Assembly (NCBI GenBank): GCA_041648735.1
Contig: JBAZOO010000005.1
Location: 80,848 to 144,847 of the forward strand
Origin: JBAZOO01 sp041648735
GTDB lineage: Bacteria > Verrucomicrobiota > Lentisphaeria > Oligosphaerales > CAITYL01
Direction: 5' to 3'
DNA length: 64,000 nucleotides
Positions 40,476 to 48,679 of this stretch are shown here, piece by piece; the stretch's first letter is position 1; each line of letters begins with the position of its first letter. The notes beneath the pieces are model-generated. The model was not told the DNA's origin. It worked only from the letters and a program-made list of their open reading frames with translations, and made no database searches. A program made the position numbers and the translations under genes.

Positions 40476-41375
40476 TCAGCTCACCGGCAGCTTCAGTGCC
40501 ATCTGGCAGGCGCGCAGGGTGTTGCGCATCAGCATGGCGATTGTCATCGGGCCGACGCCGCCGGGGACGGGGGTGATCCAGGAGGCCTTGGCGGCGCATT
40601 CCGCGTAGGCGACGTCGCCGCAGAGGCGGCTGCCATTCTTCGCCTTGGGGTCGGCGACCCGGTTGATCCCCACGTCCACCACCACGGCACCCGGCTTGAC
40701 CATGGCCGCCGTGACGAACTCGGGCTTGCCGATGGCGGCGATGAGGATGTCGGCCTGGCGCGCGAACGCCGCGATGTCCGGCGTCCGCGAATGGCAGACG
40801 GTGACGGTGGCGTCCGCGCCCTTGGCCTTCTGCACCAGCAGCGCCATGAGCGGCTTGCCGACGATGTTGGAGCGGCCGAGGATGACGGCGTGCTTGCCGG
40901 CGGGGTTGATGCCGCTGCGGCGGAGGAGTTCCATGACGCCCCAGGGGGTGCAGGGGAGGAAGCCGTCCTGGTCGCCGATCAGCATCTTGCCGACGTTGAC
41001 CGGGTGGAAGCAGTCAACGTCCTTGGCGGGGTTGATGCCGAGGATGATCGCCCGTTCGTCAATCTGCTTGGGGGGCGGGGACTGGACGAGGATGCCGTGG
41101 ATGCGCGGGTCGCGGTTCAGCCGCTCCACCACCGCCATGACCTCCTCCTGGGTGGCCGTGGCCGGCAGCTCGACCTTCGCGGAGTGGAAGCCGAGGTCGG
41201 CGGCCTTCCTTTCCTTGCTGTTGACGTAGACCCGCGAGGCGGGGTCGTCCCCGACCAGCACCACGGCGATGCCGGGGCGGGCGCCATGCTTCGCCAGCAG
41301 CTCGGCGGCGAGGTCGGCGGTTTCGGCGTTGACTTGGGCGGAAATGTTCTTCCCATCAATGATTTGGGCGGACAT
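40476..41375 (-). CDS. folD: Bifunctional methylene-THF dehydrogenase / methenyl-THF cyclohydrolase
   Basis: Interconverts 5,10-methylene- and 10-formyl-THF with NADP. The 299-residue protein has ASRVYVNSKERKAADLGF (catalytic Lys in the Y-x-x-S/K region), ILVQSPPPKQID, DVDCFHPVNVGKM, PCTPWGVMELL, VILGRSNIVGKP, and the end motif TPVPGGVGPMTIAML. Start ATG 41375 is the family start (SAQIIDGK). It works with the cyclo-ligase encoded at 28.4 kb. Confidence 0.96.
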   Translation of the reverse strand: MSAQIIDGKNISAQVNAETADLAAELLAKHGARPGIAVVLVGDDPASRVYVNSKERKAADLGFHSAKVELPATATQEEVMAVVERLNRDPRIHGILVQSPPPKQIDERAIILGINPAKDVDCFHPVNVGKMLIGDQDGFLPCTPWGVMELLRRSGINPAGKHAVILGRSNIVGKPLMALLVQKAKGADATVTVCHSRTPDIAAFARQADILIAAIGKPEFVTAAMVKPGAVVVDVGINRVADPKAKNGSRLCGDVAYAECAAKASWITPVPGGVGPMTIAMLMRNTLRACQMALKLPVS

Positions 41376-41748
41376 GGCGTGGGCGCTCCAGGAGGGCAGG
41401 TGGGCAGGGGGAAAATTCGTATTATAACGCGGCTGGCGGCAAAAGCCCAGCTCTGACGAATTGCGGGTTTGCCCCGTTGACTTGACCACTTGTTATCAAG
41501 TTACAAATGCTACCCCTAGAAAGTGTTCGGGGGTGTAATCGTTGTCCGAAGGGACGCCAACCTCCCCGTCGGAAGGCTTCCCGGCGTCGCTCCGCTTCGC
41601 CCCATCCCGCCCCGGTTCCCAATGGCCGCCCAAACCGCCGCCCGATGGCCGCGCCTGTCCGAAACGCGCCGAAACCGCCGCGCGGCCCGGCGGCAGGCTA
41701 CATTACGGGCTTGCGCCTTGCGGTTGCCGCCGCACCGCTCCACCCAAC

Positions 41749-41816
41749 CTGAATTCCGATTTTCGAATGCCGATTTCCGAAGTGGAATGCGGGATTTGGA
41801 ATTCGGGCTCAACCCA
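41749..41816. repeat. Imperfect inverted repeat with GAATTCC/GGAATTC arms before gltX
   Basis: The left arm begins CTGAATTCCGATTTTCGAATG and the right arm reads as its near complement, ending GGATTTGGAATTCGGG, with GAATGCC/GGAATGC inner pairing. It is much less GC-rich than its surroundings. The remaining gap (41376-41748, over 370 bases) shows no gene: it holds TACATT at 41699-41704 and low-complexity sequence. Confidence 0.5.
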
Positions 41817-41838
41817 GCCATCCGCATCGGGATCCGCC

Positions 41839-43455
41839 ATGTCCGCCATCCGCCTCCGCTTTGCGCCCTCGCCCACCGGCCACGTCCACATCGGCAACAT
41901 CCGGGCCGCCATCTTCAACTGGCTCTATGCCCGCCACTGCGGCGGCACCTTCCTTTTGCGCATCGAGGACACCGACCTGGAGCGCTCGACGCCGGCGGCG
42001 ATCCACACCTTGCTTGACGTCATGGAGTGGCTGGGGCTGGGCTTCGACGAGCCGCCGCTGCACCAGACCTCGCAGCGGGAAAGGCATCTCGCCGCCGCGG
42101 CGGAGCTGGTCGCCAAGGGCCATGCCTACCGCCACGCCAAGGGGGGCGACGTCCCCGGCGCCGCCCCCGCCGGCGAAGCCGTCCTCTTCCGCATCCCCTG
42201 GGCGGCGGAGGAAGTGCCGGGGGTCGCCGTCGCCGGCCCCGCCGAACTGGAGGTTGATCCCGGTTCCGAGGTCGTCATCGACCAGGCCGGCATCCGCTTC
42301 GCCCAGCTTTCCAACCGGGGCACGCCGATGCCCGTCCAGAAATGCCTGGCCGGCTTCCAGGATTTGGAAGTCATTGACGCCGCCGGCAGCGTCCTGCTGC
42401 GGCTCAACGAGATTGTCGCCGACGTCCTCGCCGGCCGCCGCCGGGAGACGCTCCGGGGCGCCGCCAAGTTCCGCTTCACCCGTCGCAGCGTCAGCTTCCG
42501 CGACCTGGTGAAGGGGGAGCTTTCCAAACCGCTCGACAGCCTCTCCGACTTCGTCATCGTCCGTTCCGACGGTTCGCCGGTGTTCCACCTCGGCAACGTG
42601 GTGGACGACATCACCCAGAAGATCAGCCACATCGTCCGCGGCGACGACCATGTGGAGAACACCTACCGCCACATCTTCCTCTTCCACTGCCTCGGCGCCG
42701 CCGTGCCGGCCTACGCCCATCTGCCGATGATCGTCAACGCCCAGGGCAAGCCCTACAGCAAGCGTGACGGCGACGCCTATGTGGGGGATTTCCGCACCAA
42801 GGGGTTCCTGCCCCAGGCGCTGTTCAACTACCTGGCGCTCCTCGGCTGGTCCCCCGGCGACGACCGCGAGAAGATGAGCCGCGACGAGCTGGTCGCCGCC
42901 TTCACCCTCGACCGCGTCCGCGCCGCCGCCTCGCAAATGGACCTGCGCAAGCTCACCGACCTCAATGGCCAGTACATCGCCGAACTGCCCGCCGCGGAGT
43001 TCCGGGCCGCCGCCCGCGACTGGGCCGGGCGCCAGGAGTGGTGGCGCGCCGGGATTGACGAGGAAACCTTCGCCAAGGTCTGCGCCCTGATGCAGATCCG
43101 GACCAAGACCTTTGCCGACATCGCCGGCTGGGGGTTCTGGTTCAAGGAAACGCCGGACTATGACGAGAAGGGCTGCGCCAAGCAGTTCAAGGAGCCGGCG
43201 GTCAGGCAGGCGCTGGAGATGCTGGCCGGCGAGCTGGCGGCCCTGCCGCCGCCGGAGTTCACGGCCGCGAACGTCGAGGCGACGGTCCACGGAGTCACCG
43301 CCGCCTGCGGCATTCTCCAGGGCAAGCTCAACCAGCCGCTGCGCCTGGCCGTCACCGGCACCACCATCGGGGCCGGCATCTACGAGACGCTGGAGCTGCT
43401 GGGGCGGGAACGCACCCTGCGGCGGCTGGAAGCGGCGCGCCGCTTCTTCGCCTGA
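41839..43455 (+). CDS. gltX: Glutamyl-tRNA synthetase
   Basis: Charges tRNA-Glu. The 538-residue class I enzyme has the HIGH motif in APSPTGHVHIGNIRAAIFN, LRIEDTDLERS, FVIVRSDGSPVFHLGNVVDD, HIVRGDDHVENT, and a KMSKS equivalent GKPYSKRDGDAYV. Between residues about 95 and 205 it carries a segment of roughly 80-100 residues (VLFRIPWAAEE to DVLAGRRRE) that is absent from the E. coli enzyme and is predicted as a beta-rich insertion. The anticodon-binding helices follow. ATG 41839 is the family start. Confidence 0.95.
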   Translation: MSAIRLRFAPSPTGHVHIGNIRAAIFNWLYARHCGGTFLLRIEDTDLERSTPAAIHTLLDVMEWLGLGFDEPPLHQTSQRERHLAAAAELVAKGHAYRHAKGGDVPGAAPAGEAVLFRIPWAAEEVPGVAVAGPAELEVDPGSEVVIDQAGIRFAQLSNRGTPMPVQKCLAGFQDLEVIDAAGSVLLRLNEIVADVLAGRRRETLRGAAKFRFTRRSVSFRDLVKGELSKPLDSLSDFVIVRSDGSPVFHLGNVVDDITQKISHIVRGDDHVENTYRHIFLFHCLGAAVPAYAHLPMIVNAQGKPYSKRDGDAYVGDFRTKGFLPQALFNYLALLGWSPGDDREKMSRDELVAAFTLDRVRAAASQMDLRKLTDLNGQYIAELPAAEFRAAARDWAGRQEWWRAGIDEETFAKVCALMQIRTKTFADIAGWGFWFKETPDYDEKGCAKQFKEPAVRQALEMLAGELAALPPPEFTAANVEATVHGVTAACGILQGKLNQPLRLAVTGTTIGAGIYETLELLGRERTLRRLEAARRFFA

Positions 43456-43465
43456 CATTGTCGTC

Positions 43466-43508
43466 GCCGCCCGCGCCGCCGGCTCTGGTTCCGGCGGCGG
43501 GCGGGCGG
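43466..43508. terminator. GC-rich bidirectional hairpin between gltX and glycogen fusion
   Basis: GCCGCCCGCGCCGCCGG pairs with CCGGCGGCGGGCGGGCGGC, with one small bulge and an 8-base loop (CTCTGGTT). It lies between convergent stops and can serve both, though no T-tract is present. Confidence 0.6.
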
Positions 43509-43518
43509 CGGTGGATGC

Positions 43519-46500
43519 TCAGGCCCAGATGACCAGGCCGGCTTCCGCCGGGTGCCCCAGGGCGGCGTGGCGGGGCATGACGCGGACGCCGTAGGCGTAC
43601 TGCCCCTTGTCCGGCACGGTGTATTCGGCGCGGAAGGCGACGATCGGTCCTTCCGGCTTGCCGGTCGGCTGCATCGGGGTGAAGGCCGGGTTGCGGATCT
43701 GCTGCTTGGCGTCGCCGCGGCCGACCACGAGGTCAACGCTGAGTTCCTCGGGCTTGAACTCCCCGCAATCGATGTGGACGGTGGCGGTGAACGGCTTGCC
43801 GACCGGCATGGCGCCGTTGACCAGGGCGTCGGCGGAGATGTCCTGGATGCGCAGGGAGGAGAAGCGGCTGGCGGCGCGGTGCTTCCAGGCCGCGAGTTCG
43901 CGGGCGAGCTTGCCGTTCTCCCGGCGGAAGAGGGCGTGGCGGTCGGCGCAGGGCTTGTACATCTGGGTGAAGTAGTCGAGGAGCATCCGGTGGGTGTTGA
44001 AGCGCGGCACATTGGTCTCGAAGGAGGCGCGGAGGATTTCGAGCCAGCCCTCCGGGATGCCCTTGCTGTTGCGCTGGTAGAAGAGTGGGATGACGGTATC
44101 CTCGAGCAGGGCGTAGAGGTGGTTGGCGTCCTGGAGGTCGTTGGAGATGGTGTCCTCGTCCACTTCGGCCGGGTCGGGGCCGATGGTCCAGCCGTTGTCG
44201 CCGGTGGCGCCTTCGTACCACCAGCCGTCGGCGACACTGAGGTTGATGCCGCCGTTGACCGGCACCTTCTGGCCGGAGGTGCCGCTGGCCTCGTAGGGGC
44301 GGCGGGGGGTGTTGAGCCAGACGTCAACCCCCTGGACGAGCTTCTTGGCGGTGGCGAGGTCGTAGTTCTCGAGGAAGACGACGCGCCCCGCGAAGCGCTT
44401 GTCGCGGGCGACGGTCACCACCTGCTTGACCAGTTCGTGGCCGAGGGTGTCCTTGGGGTGCGCCTTGCCGGCGAAGATGAACTGGACGGGGCGGCGCTGG
44501 TTCTCGACGATGCGGCGGAGCCGTTCCAGGTCCTGGAAGAGGAGGTAGGCGCGCTTGTAGGGGGCGAAGCGGCGGGCGAAGCCGATGGTCAGGGTGGAGC
44601 CGCGGAGGCGGCTGAGGACGTCGTCGCGCTCCATTTCCGGCGGGGCGATGGTGCTCCAATGCTCGGCGACATAGTCGCGCACGCTGGTGATCAGGTCCTG
44701 GCGCAGCCCGCAGCGGACCTCCCAGAGGTTCTGGTCGGGGATCTGGCGGATTTTCTTCCACGGCGCCTCGGCGAGCAGGTCGTCGGTCCAGTCCACGTCG
44801 AGATAGGTTTCGAGGAGGGCGTGCATTTCCGGGGCGACGTAGGAGGGGATGTGGACGCCGTTGGTGACGTGGCCGATGGGCACCATGGAGCGGTGGAGGC
44901 CGTTCCAGACCCGTTCCCACATTTTGCGGGACATCCGGCCGTGCAGCTCGCTGACGCCGTTGGCGAAGGTGCTGAGCTTGAGGGCGAGGATGGTCATGAT
45001 GAAGGGCTGCTGTTCGCCGCCGTCGAGGCGGCCGAGTTCGAAGAGCCGTTCCGGGCTGATCCCGATCTCCTTGATGTAGCTCTGGAAATAGTGGCTCATC
45101 AGGTCGCGGGAGAAGCGTTCGTTGCCGGCCTCCACCGGGGTGTGGGTGGTGAAGATCGTCTGGCTGCGGACGTACTCCTTGGCCTCGTCGAAGGACATGC
45201 CGCGCTTCTGCATGGCGGTGCGGATGTTCTCGAAGAGGAGGAAGGCGGAGTGCCCCTCGTTGAGGTGGTAGATCGTCGGCTTGGCGCCGAGCAGGCGGAG
45301 CAGGCGGATGCCGCCAATTCCGAGGAGGATCTCCTGCTCGATCCGGGTGCGTTCGTCCCCGACGTAGAGCATGTCGGTGATGTGCTGGTCCTGGGGGGTG
45401 TTGTGGGTGACGTTGCTGTCCAGCAGGTAGAGGCTGGTCCGGCCGACGGCGACCTTCCAGACGTTGGCGTGGAGGGTGCGGCCGGGCAGTTCGACCGTGA
45501 GGAGGACGGGGACGCCGTTCTCGTCGCGGAGCTGGCGCAGCGGCAGGTCGGTGTAGAGGTTCTCCACGTAGTCGGCGATCTGGCCGCCGTCGGCGGCGAT
45601 GCGCTGGGCGAAATAGCCTTTCTTGTAGAAGAGCCCCACGGCGACCAGCGGGATGTTGAGGTCGCTGGTGGATTTCAGGTGGTCGCCGGAGAGGATGCCG
45701 AGGCCGCCGGAATAGATTGGCAGCGACTCGTGGAGGCCGAACTCCATGGAGAAGTAGGCGATGGGGTGGCGGGGGGTGATGTTGTTGCAGCCCGGCAGCT
45801 TCGGGTGCGGCTTGCCTTCCTGCATGTAGGCGTCGAAGGCGGCCAGCACCGTGCCGTAGGTGCGCAGGTAGCTGTCGTTTTCCGCCAGCTCCCGCAGCCG
45901 GCTGTTCGCCACCTGGTCGAGGATGCGGACCGGGTTGTGGTGGGTCGCCTCCCATAGGGCCGGGTCAATGCGCGAGAAGAGCTCGACCGCCTCGGGCTGC
46001 CAGCACCACCAGAGGTTGAAGGCCAGTTCGCGGAGGCGGCGGAGGGGCGGGGGGAGTTCGCTCTCGACGTTGAAGGTGCGGAAATGCGGCTGCAAGGTGC
46101 CGGCGGCCCGTTCCGCCAGGCCGGTGACGAGGCGGAGCCGTTCGCTGGCGAGGCGCTGGCTGGCGGTGGCCTGGGCCTTGTCGTAGGTGGCGGTGTAATG
46201 CTTGTAGAAGTCGGCCCAGTCGGCATGTTCGGCGATCCGGCGGGCGGCGGAGCGCTCCGTTGCCAACTCGGCCTCGCTCCAGTCCATGGCGGCGCGGAGC
46301 CGCTTGGCGAGGTCCTCGGCCACCGCCGCTGGCGCCACGCCGCTGCGGTCCTGCACCTGGACGCCCGGATGGCCGTCGGTGGCGATGCCGGCCTGCTGGA
46401 GGCGGCGGACCCAGAGGCCGTAGCCGGCCAGGTCGGTGGTGAAGGTCGGCACGGCGAAGGCCGAGCTTTCCAGCGGCGTGTACCCCCACGGCTCATACTT

Positions 46501-47781
46501 GGAGGGGAAGACGCCGAAGTCGAACCCTTGCAGGAGGTCGTAGTAGGCGTGGTTGAAGACGCCGTCGTTCTCGCTGAGGTAGACTGGGCAGAAGATGACC
46601 TTGACCCGGTCGCCGGGGAGGTTGTGGAGCCGCTTCTGCATGCAGGAGAGCAGGATCGGGTCGCTGCTCTCATGGGGGAGGCGGTGGGTGCAGATGGGCG
46701 GCAGCCAAGGCTGGCCGGGCTGCGGCGTCCGTTCGGGGTGCATCTCCAGGTGGCCGCCAATGACGAAGAGGTAGGCCAGCAACTGCCTCTCTTCCGGCAA
46801 TGTCTCCTTGAGCTTGGCCAGGGCCTCGAGGAAGACATCGATCCCCTTGTTGCCGAACTCGTAGCGGCCCGAGATGACCGCCAGCCGGGTGTTGTCGGGG
46901 ATGGGGACCTTGAGGAAGCGGCGGGCGAACTCCAGGAGGCGCGTCCGCATTTCTTGGGGCGCCTCCCGCTGGCGGCTGAAGTCGGGGATGTCGGCCAGGT
47001 TGATGCCGTTCTCGGTCACGTCCGGGAGGCGGCCCAGGAGCTTGTGCGCCTCGCGGGCGGTGATGTCGCTGACCGCGGTGAAGGCGTCGGCCTCCCGGGC
47101 GCTGACATGCTCCAGGGAATGCTTGGCGACGACGTTGTGGTTCTTGGCATCCTCGAAGGGGGAGATGGCGTCCAGCTCCCCGTAGAGGTCGCGCCCCGAG
47201 CCCATGATGGAGCGGCCGAGCACGGTGGCGTGGGTGGTGAAGACGGTGGCGATGTGGGGCGCCTTCTCCTTGAGGTAGAGCAGGCCGGCGCCGGTCATCC
47301 ATTCATGGAACTGGGCGACGGCGGCCGTCGGCCCGTCCTCGATCTCGGATTGCAGCTTGTCGATGGTGGCGATGGCCTCGCCGCAGGCGGTGGAGAAGAT
47401 CACCGGCTCCACATAGTCCCAGCCGCCGGCGATGGAATCGACCCCGTATCTCTCCCAGATGTTGAAGAGCAGTTGATCCTTGTTGTAGCGGCTGTTGGCG
47501 GCGACCAGGAGCACCCGCGGCCGGCCGGGGATGGTCCAGCGGCCGAAGCGGCATTCCAGCCCCTTGATGGCCAGCGGGGTCCGCAGGTGGTTCCAGCCGG
47601 GCTCCTCGGTCTCCTCGAACTCGATGTTCTGCGGCAGCAGCGGCCCGACCAGGAGGTAGCGGTCGCCAAACTGCTTGACCGCCTCCCCGGCCTTGCTGCG
47701 GAGGACGGTATGGATGCCGCCGACCTTGTTGCAGACTTCCCAACTGACTTCGTACAGGAAAGTTTTCGCCTGCGTGTCCAT
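43519..47781 (-). CDS. Glycogen synthase (GT3-like) / alpha-glucan phosphorylase (GT35) fusion
   Basis: A 1420-residue bifunctional protein. Residues 1 to about 560 are a glycogen synthase of the eukaryote-like GT3 group: YEVSWEVCNKVGGIHTVLRSKA, the KGIDVFLEAL helix, FPSKYEPWGYTPLE. Residues about 570 to 1300 are an alpha-glucan phosphorylase with its DUF3417 lead (LRRLRELAFNLWWCWQPEAV): YFSMEFGLHESLPIYSGGLG, YHLNEGHSAFL, FARRFAPYKRAYLL, and the PLP-lysine motif ASGTSGQKVPVNGG (Lys about 1169). The last 120 residues form a beta domain. One chain thus holds a glucan-building and a glucan-degrading enzyme. ATG 47781 has AGGAGGA 7 bases upstream and a promoter about 125 bases upstream. Confidence 0.92.
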   Translation of the reverse strand: MDTQAKTFLYEVSWEVCNKVGGIHTVLRSKAGEAVKQFGDRYLLVGPLLPQNIEFEETEEPGWNHLRTPLAIKGLECRFGRWTIPGRPRVLLVAANSRYNKDQLLFNIWERYGVDSIAGGWDYVEPVIFSTACGEAIATIDKLQSEIEDGPTAAVAQFHEWMTGAGLLYLKEKAPHIATVFTTHATVLGRSIMGSGRDLYGELDAISPFEDAKNHNVVAKHSLEHVSAREADAFTAVSDITAREAHKLLGRLPDVTENGINLADIPDFSRQREAPQEMRTRLLEFARRFLKVPIPDNTRLAVISGRYEFGNKGIDVFLEALAKLKETLPEERQLLAYLFVIGGHLEMHPERTPQPGQPWLPPICTHRLPHESSDPILLSCMQKRLHNLPGDRVKVIFCPVYLSENDGVFNHAYYDLLQGFDFGVFPSKYEPWGYTPLESSAFAVPTFTTDLAGYGLWVRRLQQAGIATDGHPGVQVQDRSGVAPAAVAEDLAKRLRAAMDWSEAELATERSAARRIAEHADWADFYKHYTATYDKAQATASQRLASERLRLVTGLAERAAGTLQPHFRTFNVESELPPPLRRLRELAFNLWWCWQPEAVELFSRIDPALWEATHHNPVRILDQVANSRLRELAENDSYLRTYGTVLAAFDAYMQEGKPHPKLPGCNNITPRHPIAYFSMEFGLHESLPIYSGGLGILSGDHLKSTSDLNIPLVAVGLFYKKGYFAQRIAADGGQIADYVENLYTDLPLRQLRDENGVPVLLTVELPGRTLHANVWKVAVGRTSLYLLDSNVTHNTPQDQHITDMLYVGDERTRIEQEILLGIGGIRLLRLLGAKPTIYHLNEGHSAFLLFENIRTAMQKRGMSFDEAKEYVRSQTIFTTHTPVEAGNERFSRDLMSHYFQSYIKEIGISPERLFELGRLDGGEQQPFIMTILALKLSTFANGVSELHGRMSRKMWERVWNGLHRSMVPIGHVTNGVHIPSYVAPEMHALLETYLDVDWTDDLLAEAPWKKIRQIPDQNLWEVRCGLRQDLITSVRDYVAEHWSTIAPPEMERDDVLSRLRGSTLTIGFARRFAPYKRAYLLFQDLERLRRIVENQRRPVQFIFAGKAHPKDTLGHELVKQVVTVARDKRFAGRVVFLENYDLATAKKLVQGVDVWLNTPRRPYEASGTSGQKVPVNGGINLSVADGWWYEGATGDNGWTIGPDPAEVDEDTISNDLQDANHLYALLEDTVIPLFYQRNSKGIPEGWLEILRASFETNVPRFNTHRMLLDYFTQMYKPCADRHALFRRENGKLARELAAWKHRAASRFSSLRIQDISADALVNGAMPVGKPFTATVHIDCGEFKPEELSVDLVVGRGDAKQQIRNPAFTPMQPTGKPEGPIVAFRAEYTVPDKGQYAYGVRVMPRHAALGHPAEAGLVIWA

Positions 47782-47903
47782 CCGATTCCTCCTGCCCGTC
47801 GTTGCCGGGTGTGCCGTGCCGTTGGCTGGCGTTGGGGGCGGCCGCGCCGGCGCCCTCTTTCACGGGGGCGGCAGCCTGGCGGCATGGTTTTTTCGAGGAT
47901 TAC

Positions 47904-47931
47904 ACTATATCGTTTGCGCCGACCGCTACAA
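47904..47931 (-). promoter_or_regulatory. Promoter for the glycogen synthase/phosphorylase gene
   Basis: On the minus strand: TTGTAG (47931-47926), 16-base spacer, TATAGT (47909-47904). Confidence 0.65.
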
Positions 47932-47953
47932 CTGCAACCCGGCGCCAGGCCGG

Positions 47954-47981
47954 TTCCGCTTTTGCCGGCGGGTGTTATGTT
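47954..47981 (+). promoter_or_regulatory. Possible promoter for the HIT protein gene
   Basis: TTCCGC (47954-47959), 16-base spacer, TATGTT (47976-47981), 45 bases before ATG 48027. The -35 box is weak. Confidence 0.4.
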
Positions 47982-48026
47982 AGGGGTGGCCGGGCTTGCG
48001 CCCGTGGCCGCCGGAGCGTTTTGCCG

Positions 48027-48563
48027 ATGCCCGAGACCCCCTCTGCCAACGCCGTCCCCCGCCGCCCCCTCTGGGCGCCCTGGCGCATGGCCTTCATCAC
48101 GGCCCCCAAGGGGGAGGAGGAGTGCTTCCTCTGCGCCAAGGGGCGGCCGGCGGCGTTCGCCGATCCGGAGCAACATGTGATTGCCCGCGGCCGGCTGGCC
48201 TACGTGCTGCTCAACGCCTTCCCCTACAACTCGGGGCATTTGCTGGTGGCGCCCTACCGGCATGTGGCGGATTTGGTGGATTTGGCAGCGGCGGAGCGCG
48301 CCGAGATCCTGGAGCTGGTGGCCCAGGCGGAAACGGTGATGCGCCGGACGATGCAGCCGGATGGGTTCAATGTCGGCTTCAACCTCGGGGCCGCGGCGGG
48401 CGCCGGGGTGCCGGGGCACGTCCACGCCCATCTGGTCCCCCGCTGGCAGGGCGACACCAATTTCATGCCGGTCGTCGGCGACGTCCGCGTCGTCCCCCAG
48501 GCCTTGGCGGAGACCGCCCGGCTGCTGCGCGCCGCCTGGGCCGCCCCGGCGCCGGTGGGCTGA
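48027..48563 (+). CDS. HIT family nucleotide hydrolase/phosphorylase
   Basis: A 178-residue histidine-triad protein. LWAPWRMAFI near the start and CFLCAKG (zinc C-x2-C) are the signature of the Ap4A phosphorylase/GalT-like HIT branch, followed by YVLLNAFPYNSGHLLVAPYRH and the triad GHVHAHLVPRW with the nucleophilic His. It acts on dinucleoside polyphosphates or nucleotidyl conjugates in the cytoplasm; the exact substrate is open. It is divergent from the glycogen fusion gene. Confidence 0.92.
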   Translation: MPETPSANAVPRRPLWAPWRMAFITAPKGEEECFLCAKGRPAAFADPEQHVIARGRLAYVLLNAFPYNSGHLLVAPYRHVADLVDLAAAERAEILELVAQAETVMRRTMQPDGFNVGFNLGAAAGAGVPGHVHAHLVPRWQGDTNFMPVVGDVRVVPQALAETARLLRAAWAAPAPVG

Positions 48564-48590
48564 CGGCTCCCCGCCGCCGGCGGGCGGAGT

Positions 48591-48618
48591 TTGTCTTGTG
48601 GCGTTTCGTGTTTATGGT
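48591..48618 (+). promoter_or_regulatory. Promoter for the GH78-like gene
   Basis: TTGTCT (48591-48596), 16-base spacer, TATGGT (48613-48618), 62 bases before ATG 48680. Confidence 0.65.
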
Positions 48619-48679
48619 GTGAAGGGCGGCGGTGCAATCCGCCGCGGGGTCAACAGTCCAGGATTCGGAGAGGCCATCC

